The translations under genes and the position numbers were made by a program. The notes under the pieces were generated by a model, which saw nothing but the letters and a program-made list of their open reading frames with translations, was not told where the DNA came from and made no database searches. Shown in pieces: positions 18,763 through 26,884 of a stretch of DNA of 64,000 bases (position 1 is its first letter; each line of letters opens with the position of its first letter). This DNA comes from UBA4874 sp002399435. GTDB lineage: Bacteria > Bacillota > Clostridia > Caldicoprobacterales > DTU083. The DNA lies in assembly GCA_036823195.1 (NCBI GenBank), contig DAISGI010000002.1, positions 1 to 64,000 on the forward strand, written 5' to 3'.

Positions 18763-19944
18763 TCATTCCACAATTCCACCCAACCCAAGCAGAATATTCT
18801 TATCCAGCTGAATCCCTGTCAGGAGAATTTCCTCGTCAAACTGAAACCGATCGGAATGAAGGGGATGAATGTATCCCAGCTCTTCGTTCCGGCTCCCCAG
18901 AAACAGGAAAACTCCCGGAACCTTCTGCTGATACCAGGCAAAGTCCTCCGCGATCATCAGAGGATGGGCGGGATAAAACATACCCCCGGGAAGGATTTCC
19001 TTCACCCGGGCTGTCCATTCCGGATCATTGACGACAGGCGGATAATAAACCAGATCACGAAAATCCGTTGTTACGCCAAAACTTCGTTCCAGTCCGGCAA
19101 GAAGATCCATCATGTCATGCTTTATGCTTTCCGCAACCCTGCTGTCAAAGGTGCGCAGAATACCTTCCATATGCGCCCTGGATGCCAGTACATTCCTCGC
19201 CTGTCCTGCCTCCAGCTTTCCAACGGTAATCAATGCCTGGGAAAGAGGATCCACCTTCCGGGTCAGGATCCCCTGCAGCATGGTAATATAATAGGAGGCC
19301 ACCAGAATGGCATCAATCCCTTTCTGCGGCATTGCCCCGTGCGCGCTTTTTCCCATTATGTCAATCCCGAACTCACAGGTGGAAGCCATCAGTGGCCCTG
19401 CCTTCAGTCCGACTTTGCCCTGGGGAACCTCCGGCATGATATGGTAGCCAAAAATGGCATCCACCTCCGGATCGTCCAAAGCGCCTTCCCGTATCATGGG
19501 AGAAGCTCCTCCCACGGACTCCTCCGAAGGCTGGAACAGCAGCACCACATTGTCCTTCAGGCGGTCACGGTTTTCGGACAGCCATTGTGCGAATCCCAGC
19601 AGCATGGCCATATGGCCATCATGCCCACACGCATGCATGAAGCCATCATATTCCGAGGCGAACTCCAGCCCTGTCTTTTCCGGAACAGCCAAAGCATCCA
19701 TATCCGCCCGAAACGCCAGGGTCCGGACCGGGCAGGTGCCCCGGAGAACCGCTTTTATGCCGGTCCCCGCCAAAACAGTGATCCTGTCAAAATGCATGCC
19801 CCTCAATGCCCGAAGAATGTAATCCCTTGCATCCTCTTCCCGGAAGCCGGTCTGCGGATGCCGATGGAGCCAGCGCCGATGACGAATGACATGATCCTGC
19901 AACTGCAGGATATCCCTGTCCAGCGGCAAGTTGAAATCTTCCAT
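18763..19944 (-). CDS. M20 family metallo-amidohydrolase (N-acyl amino acid hydrolase type)
   Basis: A 393-residue zinc peptidase/amidohydrolase of the M20D group (hippurate hydrolase, N-acetyl amino acid deacetylase). Visible are LHRHPQTGFRE, FRADMDALAVPE, the metal-binding HACGHDGHMAMLLG and QPSEESVGGA. The start MEDFNLPL at 19944 follows GGGGAGGG; in-frame starts further out have no site. The neighbouring dap genes raise the possibility of an N-acetyl-diaminopimelate deacetylase, but it is divergent from that operon and this remains inference. Confidence 0.88.
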   Translation of the reverse strand: MEDFNLPLDRDILQLQDHVIRHRRWLHRHPQTGFREEDARDYILRALRGMHFDRITVLAGTGIKAVLRGTCPVRTLAFRADMDALAVPEKTGLEFASEYDGFMHACGHDGHMAMLLGFAQWLSENRDRLKDNVVLLFQPSEESVGGASPMIREGALDDPEVDAIFGYHIMPEVPQGKVGLKAGPLMASTCEFGIDIMGKSAHGAMPQKGIDAILVASYYITMLQGILTRKVDPLSQALITVGKLEAGQARNVLASRAHMEGILRTFDSRVAESIKHDMMDLLAGLERSFGVTTDFRDLVYYPPVVNDPEWTARVKEILPGGMFYPAHPLMIAEDFAWYQQKVPGVFLFLGSRNEELGYIHPLHSDRFQFDEEILLTGIQLDKNILLGLGGIVE

Positions 19945-20101
19945 GATGTGAGAAACCCTCCCCGATTCTTTTCCCATATGGAGCAGGACTTTTTTTCCAA
20001 CTTTTATTATATTCCAATGATACAGGTTCTTCAACACAACCTTTTGTACATTTATACAATGCTACCCTGGGTTTCAGATGATTTCAGGTTATTTGAAACG
20101 A

Positions 20102-20130
20102 TTGACATTCCGCAGCGGTGATGTTATGAT
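20102..20130 (+). promoter_or_regulatory. sigma-A promoter of the asd-dapA-dapB operon
   Basis: TTGACA (20102-20107) and TATGAT (20125-20130) with a 17-bp spacer. It implies a transcript start near 20137 and a leader of about 235 nt before asd. Confidence 0.7.
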
Positions 20131-20136
20131 GAAAAA

Positions 20137-20226
20137 AAGATTCCGGGCCATCCGACTATGGATGGAGCATACTGCTTTTAGGAGCGGCATATATCATATA
20201 CCGTATGATGCTGCCCGAATCTGAGG
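20137..20226 (+). ncRNA. structured leader RNA upstream of asd-dapA-dapB, unclassified
   Basis: The gene-free stretch 19945-20371 holds this element. By hand folding, P1 pairs GATT-CGGGC (20139-20148, one bulged C) with GCCCGAATC (20213-20221). Inside are P2 (CATCC 20149-20153 with GGATG 20160-20164) and P3 (AGCAT 20166-20170 with ATGCT 20208-20212) capped by a CGG/CCG hairpin (20185-20203): a three-way junction with almost no free junction bases. A terminator follows at 20227. It does not match the lysine riboswitch or another aptamer I know. It could be a cis-regulator or a simple structured leader. Confidence 0.5.
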
Positions 20227-20258
20227 CGGCTGACAAGATCAGCCGTTTTTGCTTTTTT
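20227..20258 (+). terminator. intrinsic terminator inside the asd leader
   Basis: CGGCTGA (20227-20233), loop CAAGA, TCAGCCG (20239-20245), then TTTTTGCTTTTTT. It lies between promoter and gene, so it would act as an attenuator. Downstream, 20303-20343 can form a second long hairpin (TGCATAT with ATATGCA) just before the asd ribosome site. Confidence 0.75.
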
Positions 20259-20371
20259 AAGGGAGCGGGATCCGGGGATCCGGAACTTTTCGTCTTGCTT
20301 TTTGCATATCCTGATAACGGGGTCTCTTCCTGTCCCAATATGCAGAAAGACAGAAAACGGAGGAAATGACA

Positions 20372-21409
20372 TTGAAAAAATATAATATTGCCATTGTGGG
20401 AGCCACCGGAATGGTGGGCCGCAAATTTCTCAAGGTGCTTCAGGAAAGAAAACTGCCGGTCGAAAACTATTACCTGTTTGCGTCCGCCCGCTCTGCAGGG
20501 AAAAAACTTCCGTTCATGGGGCGGGAGTTTACCGTGGAAGAGCTGACCGATACATGTTTTGATGGAAAGGACATTGACATTGCGCTCTTTTCCGCCGGAG
20601 CAGAAGTCAGCAGGAAATTTGCCCCCATCGCCGCACAGAAGGGAATTGTCGTCATTGACAACAGCAGCGCCTGGAGAATGGATCCAAAGGTTCCCCTGGT
20701 GGTACCTGAGGTCAATCCGCAGGATATCCTCCGGCATCACGGAATCCTTGCCAATCCAAACTGCTCCACCATCCAGGCGGTCGTTCCGCTGAAGCCCCTG
20801 CACGACCGCTATCGGATCAAAAGAATCGTGTATTCCACCTATCAGGCAGTCTCCGGCGCAGGAATGCAGGGGTACTCCGATCTGGAACAGGGCATGCACG
20901 GGGAAGCGCCAAAGAAATTCCCGCATCCCATTTTCGGCAACTGTCTGCCTCACATCGATGATTTCCTGGAGAATGGCTATACAAAGGAAGAAATGAAGAT
21001 GATCAATGAAACAAGAAAAATACTGGGGGAACCCTTGCTGGCTATTACAGCCACTGCCGTACGGGTACCCGTATTTTACAGCCACAGCGAATCCATAAAC
21101 GTGGAGTTTGAAAGAGGCTTTGAGCTCGACGACCTGAAACAGGCCCTTTCCCATGCGGAAGGCATTGTGGTGGTGGACGATCCGGCCAAATGCCGCTATC
21201 CCATGCCGATTGATGCGGAGGACCGGGACGAGGTCTTTGTCGGAAGAATCCGCCGGGATGAAAGTGTGAAAAGCGGCGTAAACCTCTGGGTCGTGGCAGA
21301 CAATATCCGCAAGGGAGCGGCGACCAACACCGTTCAAATCGCACAGCGGCTGATTGATTACCGGGAAAAGGGTAAATTAGGACAGGAGAACAGATGGCAG
21401 ACAGACTGA
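20372..21409 (+). CDS. asd: aspartate-semialdehyde dehydrogenase
   Basis: Reduces aspartyl phosphate to aspartate semialdehyde, the branch point to lysine/diaminopimelate and threonine/methionine. It has the NADP loop IVGATGMVGRKF, the active-site NPNCSTIQAVV (catalytic Cys) and length about 345, as in the Gram-positive type. The TTG at 20372 is preferred because CGGAGGA lies 8 nt before it; the ATG at 20366 would be only 2 nt from that site. It is the first gene of the operon with dapA and dapB. Confidence 0.94.
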   Translation: MKKYNIAIVGATGMVGRKFLKVLQERKLPVENYYLFASARSAGKKLPFMGREFTVEELTDTCFDGKDIDIALFSAGAEVSRKFAPIAAQKGIVVIDNSSAWRMDPKVPLVVPEVNPQDILRHHGILANPNCSTIQAVVPLKPLHDRYRIKRIVYSTYQAVSGAGMQGYSDLEQGMHGEAPKKFPHPIFGNCLPHIDDFLENGYTKEEMKMINETRKILGEPLLAITATAVRVPVFYSHSESINVEFERGFELDDLKQALSHAEGIVVVDDPAKCRYPMPIDAEDRDEVFVGRIRRDESVKSGVNLWVVADNIRKGAATNTVQIAQRLIDYREKGKLGQENRWQTD

Positions 21410-21483
21410 AGAGAGAGACGATAGACGAAGAGCAAACTGACAACTGACAATGGCAGAATAAAGAAAGGAAAGGGGACTTTACC

Positions 21484-22362
21484 ATGGGTCTTTTTACCGG
21501 TTCCTGTGTCGCCATGGCGACACCATTCAACAAGGAAGGAATCAACCTGGAAGCTCTGGGCAAAACCATTGCGTTCCAGATAGAACAGGGGACAGATGCT
21601 TTGCTGGTCTGTGGTACAACCGGAGAGCCGGCTACCATGTCCAGGGAGGAAAAAGCCTCCGTCATCCGATATACCGTGGAGAAAACCGCAAAACGGGTGC
21701 CGATACTGGCCGGAGTCGGAGGCAATCATACCGCCGAAGTCGTCCGGGCCTCCATGGAAGCAGAAAAGCTGGGAGCGGATGCCGTCCTGGCAGTTACCCC
21801 CTATTATAATAAAACCAACGCAAGAGGGCTCATTGCCCATTACCGGGAAATCAATGATGCCGTTCATATTCCCATTATCCTTTACAACGTGCCCAGCCGG
21901 ACCGGCATGAACGTATCTCCCGCGGCAATGAAGGAGCTGTCCGGGCTGCCGCACATCATTGGCATCAAGGAAGCCAGCGGAAACATTGCCCAGGTATTGG
22001 AGATGCGACGCCTCTGCGGCGAATCCGTCGACATCTATTCGGGAAATGACAATATGGTGGTTCCGCTGCTGGCTGCCGGAGGAAAAGGAGTGGTCTCCGT
22101 CGTGGCAAATGTCGCCCCGCGGGATACCCATCGGATGGTTGCGGAGTTTATGAATGGCCATTTTAAGGAAAGCCTGGATCTGCAGCTGAAGCTTCTTCCC
22201 CTCATCGATGCTTTGTTCTGTGAAGTCAATCCCATTCCGGTCAAAACGGCCATGAACCTCATGGGGTTCGACATGGGTCCGCTTCGCCTGCCTCTTGCCG
22301 ACATGGCGGAGAACCATCTGTCCCTGCTGAAACAGCAAATGCATGAATATGGATTAAAGTAA
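21484..22362 (+). CDS. dapA: 4-hydroxy-tetrahydrodipicolinate synthase
   Basis: Condenses aspartate semialdehyde with pyruvate, the first step committed to lysine and diaminopimelate (also the source of spore dipicolinate). The 292-residue TIM barrel has the Schiff-base lysine Lys162 in GIKEASGN, Tyr134 in YNVPSRTG and GTTGEPATMS. AAAGGAAAGGGGACTTTACC precedes the ATG. It lies 74 bp after asd and 21 bp before dapB. Confidence 0.96.
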   Translation: MGLFTGSCVAMATPFNKEGINLEALGKTIAFQIEQGTDALLVCGTTGEPATMSREEKASVIRYTVEKTAKRVPILAGVGGNHTAEVVRASMEAEKLGADAVLAVTPYYNKTNARGLIAHYREINDAVHIPIILYNVPSRTGMNVSPAAMKELSGLPHIIGIKEASGNIAQVLEMRRLCGESVDIYSGNDNMVVPLLAAGGKGVVSVVANVAPRDTHRMVAEFMNGHFKESLDLQLKLLPLIDALFCEVNPIPVKTAMNLMGFDMGPLRLPLADMAENHLSLLKQQMHEYGLK

Positions 22363-22383
22363 CCGAACGGAGGTATTTTACCT

Positions 22384-23604
22384 ATGATAAAATTGATTCT
22401 GCACGGCTGCAACGGGAAAATGGGTCAAACCGTTGTCGGTGCAGCAGATGCGAATCCGGAAATCCGGATCGTAGCCGGAATTGATAAGTATTCCGGAAAC
22501 AAATCCAATCTTTTTCCCGTATATGAAAGATTTTCAGACATGACGGAACAGGGAGACGTGATTCTGGACTTTTCCTCTCCTTCCGCCCTGCCCGATCTGC
22601 TGGAATATGCAAAGAAGGGCAAAACGCCCCTGGTCATTGCAACCACGGGGCTGTCTGACCAGGATATGGAGCAAATCCGACAGGCATCGAAGGAAATTGC
22701 GATTTTCCAGGCAGCCAACATGGCCCTGGGTGTGAATCTGATGTATGAGCTGGTAAACCAGGCTGCTTCGGTTCTGGGAGAACGCTTTGATATTGAAATC
22801 ATCGAAAAGCATCACAATCAGAAAGCAGACTCTCCCAGTGGCACGGCTTACTCCCTGGCGGAAGCGGCAAACAAGGCATTTTTAAACTCCAGGCACTATG
22901 TTTACGGGAGACATTCCAAATCCGACAAGCGTTCCAAAGATGAAATCGGGATCCATTCCATACGGGGCGGTACCATTGCCGGGGAACATTCGGTTCTTTT
23001 CGCCGGGCCGGACGAAACACTGGAAATCACGCACCAGGCGCAGTCAAAGCAGATTTTCGCACTGGGTGCCCTGACGGCTGTCCAATATCTGGCGGGCAAA
23101 AAGACAGGCCTGTACAACATGAAGGATATCATGCTGGATCAGAATGCTGTTACAAATATCCATACCAACAATGAGGAAGCCATGATCACTGTAAATTGCG
23201 ACTCGGATGATCCGACATTTGCAGCGAAGATTTTCGGGAAGCTGGCACAACAGGATATTGTCATCGATCTGATCAGTCAAACAGTACCGGAAAACGGTGG
23301 CTTCCGCCTTTCCTTCACCCTGCCGCAGCAGGAACAGGATCATGCCATGCAGATCCTGGAGAAATGCAAAGTCGGAGATTCCTCTGTAAAAGCCAATACC
23401 TGCTCCGATATCACCAGGCTGACCGTGGAAGGCCCTGGCATGGAAAGACAGCCCGGAGTTGCCGCGAAAGTCTTTGAAATCATGGCAGAGCAGGACATCC
23501 GGGTAAAAATGATCAGCACTTCCGAAACAAAAATCGCTGTGATCCTCCCGCGCCAGGATGAAAAACGTGCTGTGGAATCCATTCTGGAGGCGTTTCACCT
23601 GTAA
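22384..23604 (+). CDS. dapB: 4-hydroxy-tetrahydrodipicolinate reductase fused to two aspartokinase-type ACT domains
   Basis: Residues 1-251 are DapB: dinucleotide loop HGCNGKMGQ, ATTGLSDQD, and the substrate site EKHHNQKADSPSGTA. The usual protein ends there at about 250. Here residues 265-406 continue with two ACT domains closely resembling the regulatory C-terminus of aspartokinase: FAAKIFGKLAQQDIVIDLIS, then GMERQPGVAAKVFEIM and VKMISTSETKIAV. Aspartokinase ACT domains bind lysine or threonine, so allosteric control of DapB is inferred. No frameshift joins the parts. The start follows GGAGGTATTTTACCT. A bidirectional terminator follows at 23687. Confidence 0.93.
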   Translation: MIKLILHGCNGKMGQTVVGAADANPEIRIVAGIDKYSGNKSNLFPVYERFSDMTEQGDVILDFSSPSALPDLLEYAKKGKTPLVIATTGLSDQDMEQIRQASKEIAIFQAANMALGVNLMYELVNQAASVLGERFDIEIIEKHHNQKADSPSGTAYSLAEAANKAFLNSRHYVYGRHSKSDKRSKDEIGIHSIRGGTIAGEHSVLFAGPDETLEITHQAQSKQIFALGALTAVQYLAGKKTGLYNMKDIMLDQNAVTNIHTNNEEAMITVNCDSDDPTFAAKIFGKLAQQDIVIDLISQTVPENGGFRLSFTLPQQEQDHAMQILEKCKVGDSSVKANTCSDITRLTVEGPGMERQPGVAAKVFEIMAEQDIRVKMISTSETKIAVILPRQDEKRAVESILEAFHL

Positions 23605-23686
23605 ATCTCACCTGGAACTTTCACCTGTAACGATGCTTTCCATGCTCTGAGACACGAAGAAACACAATAAAGAGAATGAGAATGGT

Positions 23687-23725
23687 AAAAAAGCTTTTCC
23701 CGAAGATCCGGGAAAAGCTTTTTTT
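23687..23725. terminator. bidirectional terminator between dapB and pbuG
   Basis: A 16-bp perfect stem (AAAAAAGCTTTTCCCG and complement) around a 6-nt loop, with A and T tracts on the two sides, serving two convergent genes. Confidence 0.9.
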
Positions 23726-23741
23726 GCCGTAATGATTGCTG

Positions 23742-25151
23742 CTAGATAATGGCCATAAGAACAAAGTTCAGGATAAACAGGATGGTCGCAATCCACAGGA
23801 TCGGATTGATCTCCCTGGCTTCTCCCCGGACAACTTTCACAATGCAGTAGAAGATGAAGCCCGTGGCAATTCCATAGGAGATGCTGTAGCAGATCGCCAT
23901 GAAGATACCGGCAAAGAAAGCCGGGATTGCCACATCAATGTCATCCCATTTGATGTCCTTGAATGCAGACAGCATCATAATACCAACGATAATAAGGGCA
24001 GGAGCGGTGGCTGCATTGGGAACCGCACTAAGTACAGGGGCAAGGAACGCACTGACTGCAAACAGAATGGCCACCACTACGCTGGTCAGTCCGGTACGGC
24101 CGCCTGCTCCGATCCCTGCCGCACTTTCCACATAGGTTGTGGTATTGGACGTGCCGAGCACGGCGCCGATGGAAGTGGCAATGGAATCTGCAAACAAAGC
24201 CTTGTCCATCTTGGATTTGAATCCGGAGCTGGACTCCAATGCATGTTCATCTTCCAGGGAAAAGATCCCGGTTTTGCGTCCCGTTCCAATGAAGGTGCCG
24301 ATGGTATCAAATGTATCGGACAGGCTGAAGGAAAAGATCGTGATCAATACAAGCGGAATCTTGGCGGGATCCCTAAAAAGGGACAGGAGACCGGGATTGC
24401 CGAACGCTGCGCCGAACGTCTGGGGAAGCTGATTCCATGCCTGGGCAAAGCTGACGGTTTCACCCATTTTGGTTACGCCGAAGGGAATGCCGGCCAGGGC
24501 GGTGACAACAATGCCAATAATGATAGCGCCTTTTACTTTTTTCACAAGAAGAATCGTCATTAGAATCAATCCAAATATCGCGAGCAGTATGGCAGGTGTG
24601 TTCATGTAAGACAACGCCGGTACCGCAGCAGAACTGGCAACAACTGTGCCGCTGTCCAGCTGGTTGTAAGTCCCGGGATCCGAAGTGAACGTCAGCAAGC
24701 CTGCGTTTTTGATGCCGATATAGGCAATGAAAATGCCGATGCCTCCGCCGATGGCAGTCTGAAGGCTTTCCGGGATTGCCTTAATGATCAGCTTCCGGAT
24801 CTTTGTCACAGTAATGAAAATGTTCACCAGGCCACAGACAAAAACCATGGCCAGTGCTTCCTGCCATTTGAACCCCAGATTGAAGACGACCGTAAAAACA
24901 AAAAATGCGTTCAGTCCCATGCCGGGAGCCAGAGCATAAGGTACATTGGCCACCAGACCCATGACCAGCGTTCCGATAACGGAAGCGATGATGGTGGAAA
25001 GAAATACTGCGCCCCACGGCATTCCCGTCTGATGCAGCATACCGGGATTGACCATGATGATGTAAGCCATGGCAAAGAAAGTGGTGAAACCGGCAAGAAT
25101 TTCCGTTTGGACATTGGAACCGTTCTCTTTGAGCTTGAAAAACTTCTCCAT
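23742..25151 (-). CDS. pbuG: purine (guanine/hypoxanthine) permease, NCS2 AzgA/PbuG type
   Basis: A 469-residue proton symporter with about 12-14 membrane segments. The start region TEILAGFTTFFAMAYIIMVNP and the NYALAPGMGLNAFF-like segment (here PYALAPGMGLNAFFVF) are typical of the AzgA/PbuG/PbuO group for guanine, hypoxanthine or adenine. A purine aptamer with C at the specificity position and a terminator lie in its leader, which supports guanine or hypoxanthine uptake. It has its own promoter and shares a terminator with dapB. Confidence 0.9.
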   Translation of the reverse strand: MEKFFKLKENGSNVQTEILAGFTTFFAMAYIIMVNPGMLHQTGMPWGAVFLSTIIASVIGTLVMGLVANVPYALAPGMGLNAFFVFTVVFNLGFKWQEALAMVFVCGLVNIFITVTKIRKLIIKAIPESLQTAIGGGIGIFIAYIGIKNAGLLTFTSDPGTYNQLDSGTVVASSAAVPALSYMNTPAILLAIFGLILMTILLVKKVKGAIIIGIVVTALAGIPFGVTKMGETVSFAQAWNQLPQTFGAAFGNPGLLSLFRDPAKIPLVLITIFSFSLSDTFDTIGTFIGTGRKTGIFSLEDEHALESSSGFKSKMDKALFADSIATSIGAVLGTSNTTTYVESAAGIGAGGRTGLTSVVVAILFAVSAFLAPVLSAVPNAATAPALIIVGIMMLSAFKDIKWDDIDVAIPAFFAGIFMAICYSISYGIATGFIFYCIVKVVRGEAREINPILWIATILFILNFVLMAII

Positions 25152-25252
25152 TCCTGATTCCCCCTATATTGTTTTTTATTCCCCCTGATTCCTTGCTTTG
25201 GATTCAAAAGAATTTCCAAATCTCCCAAATACAAAGCCAGGTATGGTTTCAA

Positions 25253-25287
25253 CAAAAAAAGCAGCCGATAAGTGTCCTTCGGCTGCT
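25253..25287 (-). terminator. riboswitch expression-platform terminator before pbuG
   Basis: On the reverse strand AGCAGCCGA, a 10-nt loop, TCGGCTGCT and then TTTTTTTG, located between the purine aptamer and the pbuG start: an OFF switch by premature termination. Confidence 0.88.
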
Positions 25288-25333
25288 CCCTGTCTGCACA
25301 ACAGCTGATGGCTGCTGCATCCAGGCCTCTGAA

Positions 25334-25403
25334 CACTCATAGCGCAGGCGATTCGGTCGCCGCGTAGAAACTCCTGCACCAGATTTGCAGGCTAATATGA
25401 GTG
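25334..25403 (-). ncRNA. purine riboswitch aptamer upstream of pbuG
   Basis: On the reverse strand P1 is CACTCATA with TATGAGTG. P2 is CCTGCA/TGCAGG with loop AATCTGG, J2/3 is AGTTTCTAC, P3 is GGCGA/TCGCC with loop CCGAA, and J3/1 is GCGCTATG. The CTGG and CCGA loop bases allow the usual loop-loop contact. The base before UAU in J3/1 is C, as in guanine/hypoxanthine sensors. The 25152-25519 gene-free stretch is the leader. Confidence 0.9.
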
Positions 25404-25462
25404 AGTAACATATGGATGGGATTCCTCCCTCCATGAATTTTCATTTGTCAAACCACATACCT

Positions 25463-25491
25463 AATTTAACTCATTCATCCCATGAAGTCAA
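25463..25491 (-). promoter_or_regulatory. sigma-A promoter of the pbuG leader
   Basis: On the reverse strand TTGACT (25491-25486) and TAAATT (25468-25463), 17-bp spacer, about 60 bp before the aptamer. Confidence 0.55.
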
Positions 25492-25519
25492 GCAGATTGC
25501 GACAGGAAACTGAATCATT

Positions 25520-26803
25520 TTACCATTTCTCCCCCCTTTCTGCTATTTCCGTTCCGATATCCTTTCGGTACTGCATATCCCGGAAGCAGATGGTGCCAAT
25601 ACGCCCGTATGCCTTCTCCGCAGCGTCTTCCATTGTGTCCCCCAGGGCCGTTACTCCCAGCACCCTGCCTCCGTCCGTCACCAAACCCGCTTCGGTTTGT
25701 TTTGTACCCGCATGAAACAGCAGGATACCGTGTTCCTTATCCGCCTGCTCCAACCCGTAAATCGGCAGACCTTTCCCATAACTCCCCGGATATCCGCCGG
25801 ATGCTGCCACAACACAAACCGCAGCTTTTTTGTCCCACTCTATGGAAACCTTGTCCAGGCGCTCCTCCGTCACTGCCTCCATGATCTCCAGCAGATCGGT
25901 CTTCAGCCTCGGCAGTACCACCTGGGCCTCCGGATCCCCGAATCTGGCATTGTACTCCAATACCCTGGGCCCATCGGAAGTCAGCATGAGTCCGAAATAA
26001 AGCACCCCGCGGAATGTCCTGCCTTCCCGGTTCATTGCCTCCACCGTCGGCCGGATAATCGAACGTTCCACACAGGACGCCACATCCTGTGTATAGAACG
26101 GGCTGGGAGAAATGGCGCCCATCCCGCCGGTATTGGGCCCTCTGTCATGATCATATGCCTTTTTATGGTCCTGGGCGCTTACCATGGGGACAACGGTTTT
26201 CCCGTCGGTAAATGCCAGAATGGACACCTCAGGGCCGGTTAAAAGCTCCTCGATCAGAACCCGTTCCCCGGCCTTGCCGAATTTCTTTTCCTTCATGATG
26301 CTTTTGAGAGCTGCCTCTGCCTCTTCTTCGCCGGAAGCAGAAATCACCCCTTTCCCCAGGGCAAGTCCGTCCGCCTTGACCACAACGGGATAATGCAATT
26401 TCCCCAGAGCCGCCACAGCTTCCTCGAAATGTTCGAATACCCGGTACGCGGCAGTGGGGATGCCATATTTCCGCATCAGTTCCTTTGCGAATACCTTGCT
26501 GGACTCTATGGCTGCGGCGGCCTTTCGCGGGCCGAATGCCCGCAGTCCATTTTCCTCCAGTGCATCCACCATACCCATGGCCAATGGATCGTCCGGAGCC
26601 ACCACGGTCATCCCGATTTCGCTTTTTTTTGCAAAATTCACAATCCCACAGATATCCGTAGCGCAGATATCGACACATTCCGCCAGGGAGGCAATGCCGC
26701 CGTTCCCCGGAGCGCAGTACAGCTTTGTAACCCGGGGGCTTTGACGCAGTTTCCAGACCAGGGCATGTTCCCTGCCGCCTCCGCCTACCACCAGTACCTT
26801 CAT
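25520..26803 (-). CDS. purD: phosphoribosylamine-glycine ligase
   Basis: ATP-grasp enzyme that joins glycine to phosphoribosylamine, the second step of purine synthesis. It opens with MKVLVVGGGGREHALVWKL and has the family signature region (RGPNTGGMGAISP) and ATP-grasp residues near EYNARFGDPE. The length of 427 is normal. The start at 26803 follows GGTGGAGGATAT. It is the last gene of the reverse-strand pur operon, 81 bp after purH. Confidence 0.96.
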   Translation of the reverse strand: MKVLVVGGGGREHALVWKLRQSPRVTKLYCAPGNGGIASLAECVDICATDICGIVNFAKKSEIGMTVVAPDDPLAMGMVDALEENGLRAFGPRKAAAAIESSKVFAKELMRKYGIPTAAYRVFEHFEEAVAALGKLHYPVVVKADGLALGKGVISASGEEEAEAALKSIMKEKKFGKAGERVLIEELLTGPEVSILAFTDGKTVVPMVSAQDHKKAYDHDRGPNTGGMGAISPSPFYTQDVASCVERSIIRPTVEAMNREGRTFRGVLYFGLMLTSDGPRVLEYNARFGDPEAQVVLPRLKTDLLEIMEAVTEERLDKVSIEWDKKAAVCVVAASGGYPGSYGKGLPIYGLEQADKEHGILLFHAGTKQTEAGLVTDGGRVLGVTALGDTMEDAAEKAYGRIGTICFRDMQYRKDIGTEIAERGEKW

Positions 26804-26884
26804 ATATCCTCCACCTTCCCATTGCAGGTATCTCCCGGCCATCCTGGCCGGGTCAGGATCAGAACCGTTCCATCCTTTCCGGCA

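Noticed and set aside
20137..20371. Lysine riboswitch (L-box) before asd
   Set aside because: The element is too short and lacks the conserved L-box core sequences and five-helix layout.
18856..21337. Long open frames opposite the M20 hydrolase (plus) and asd (minus)
   Set aside because: Shadows of well-supported genes; no family motifs or start signals.
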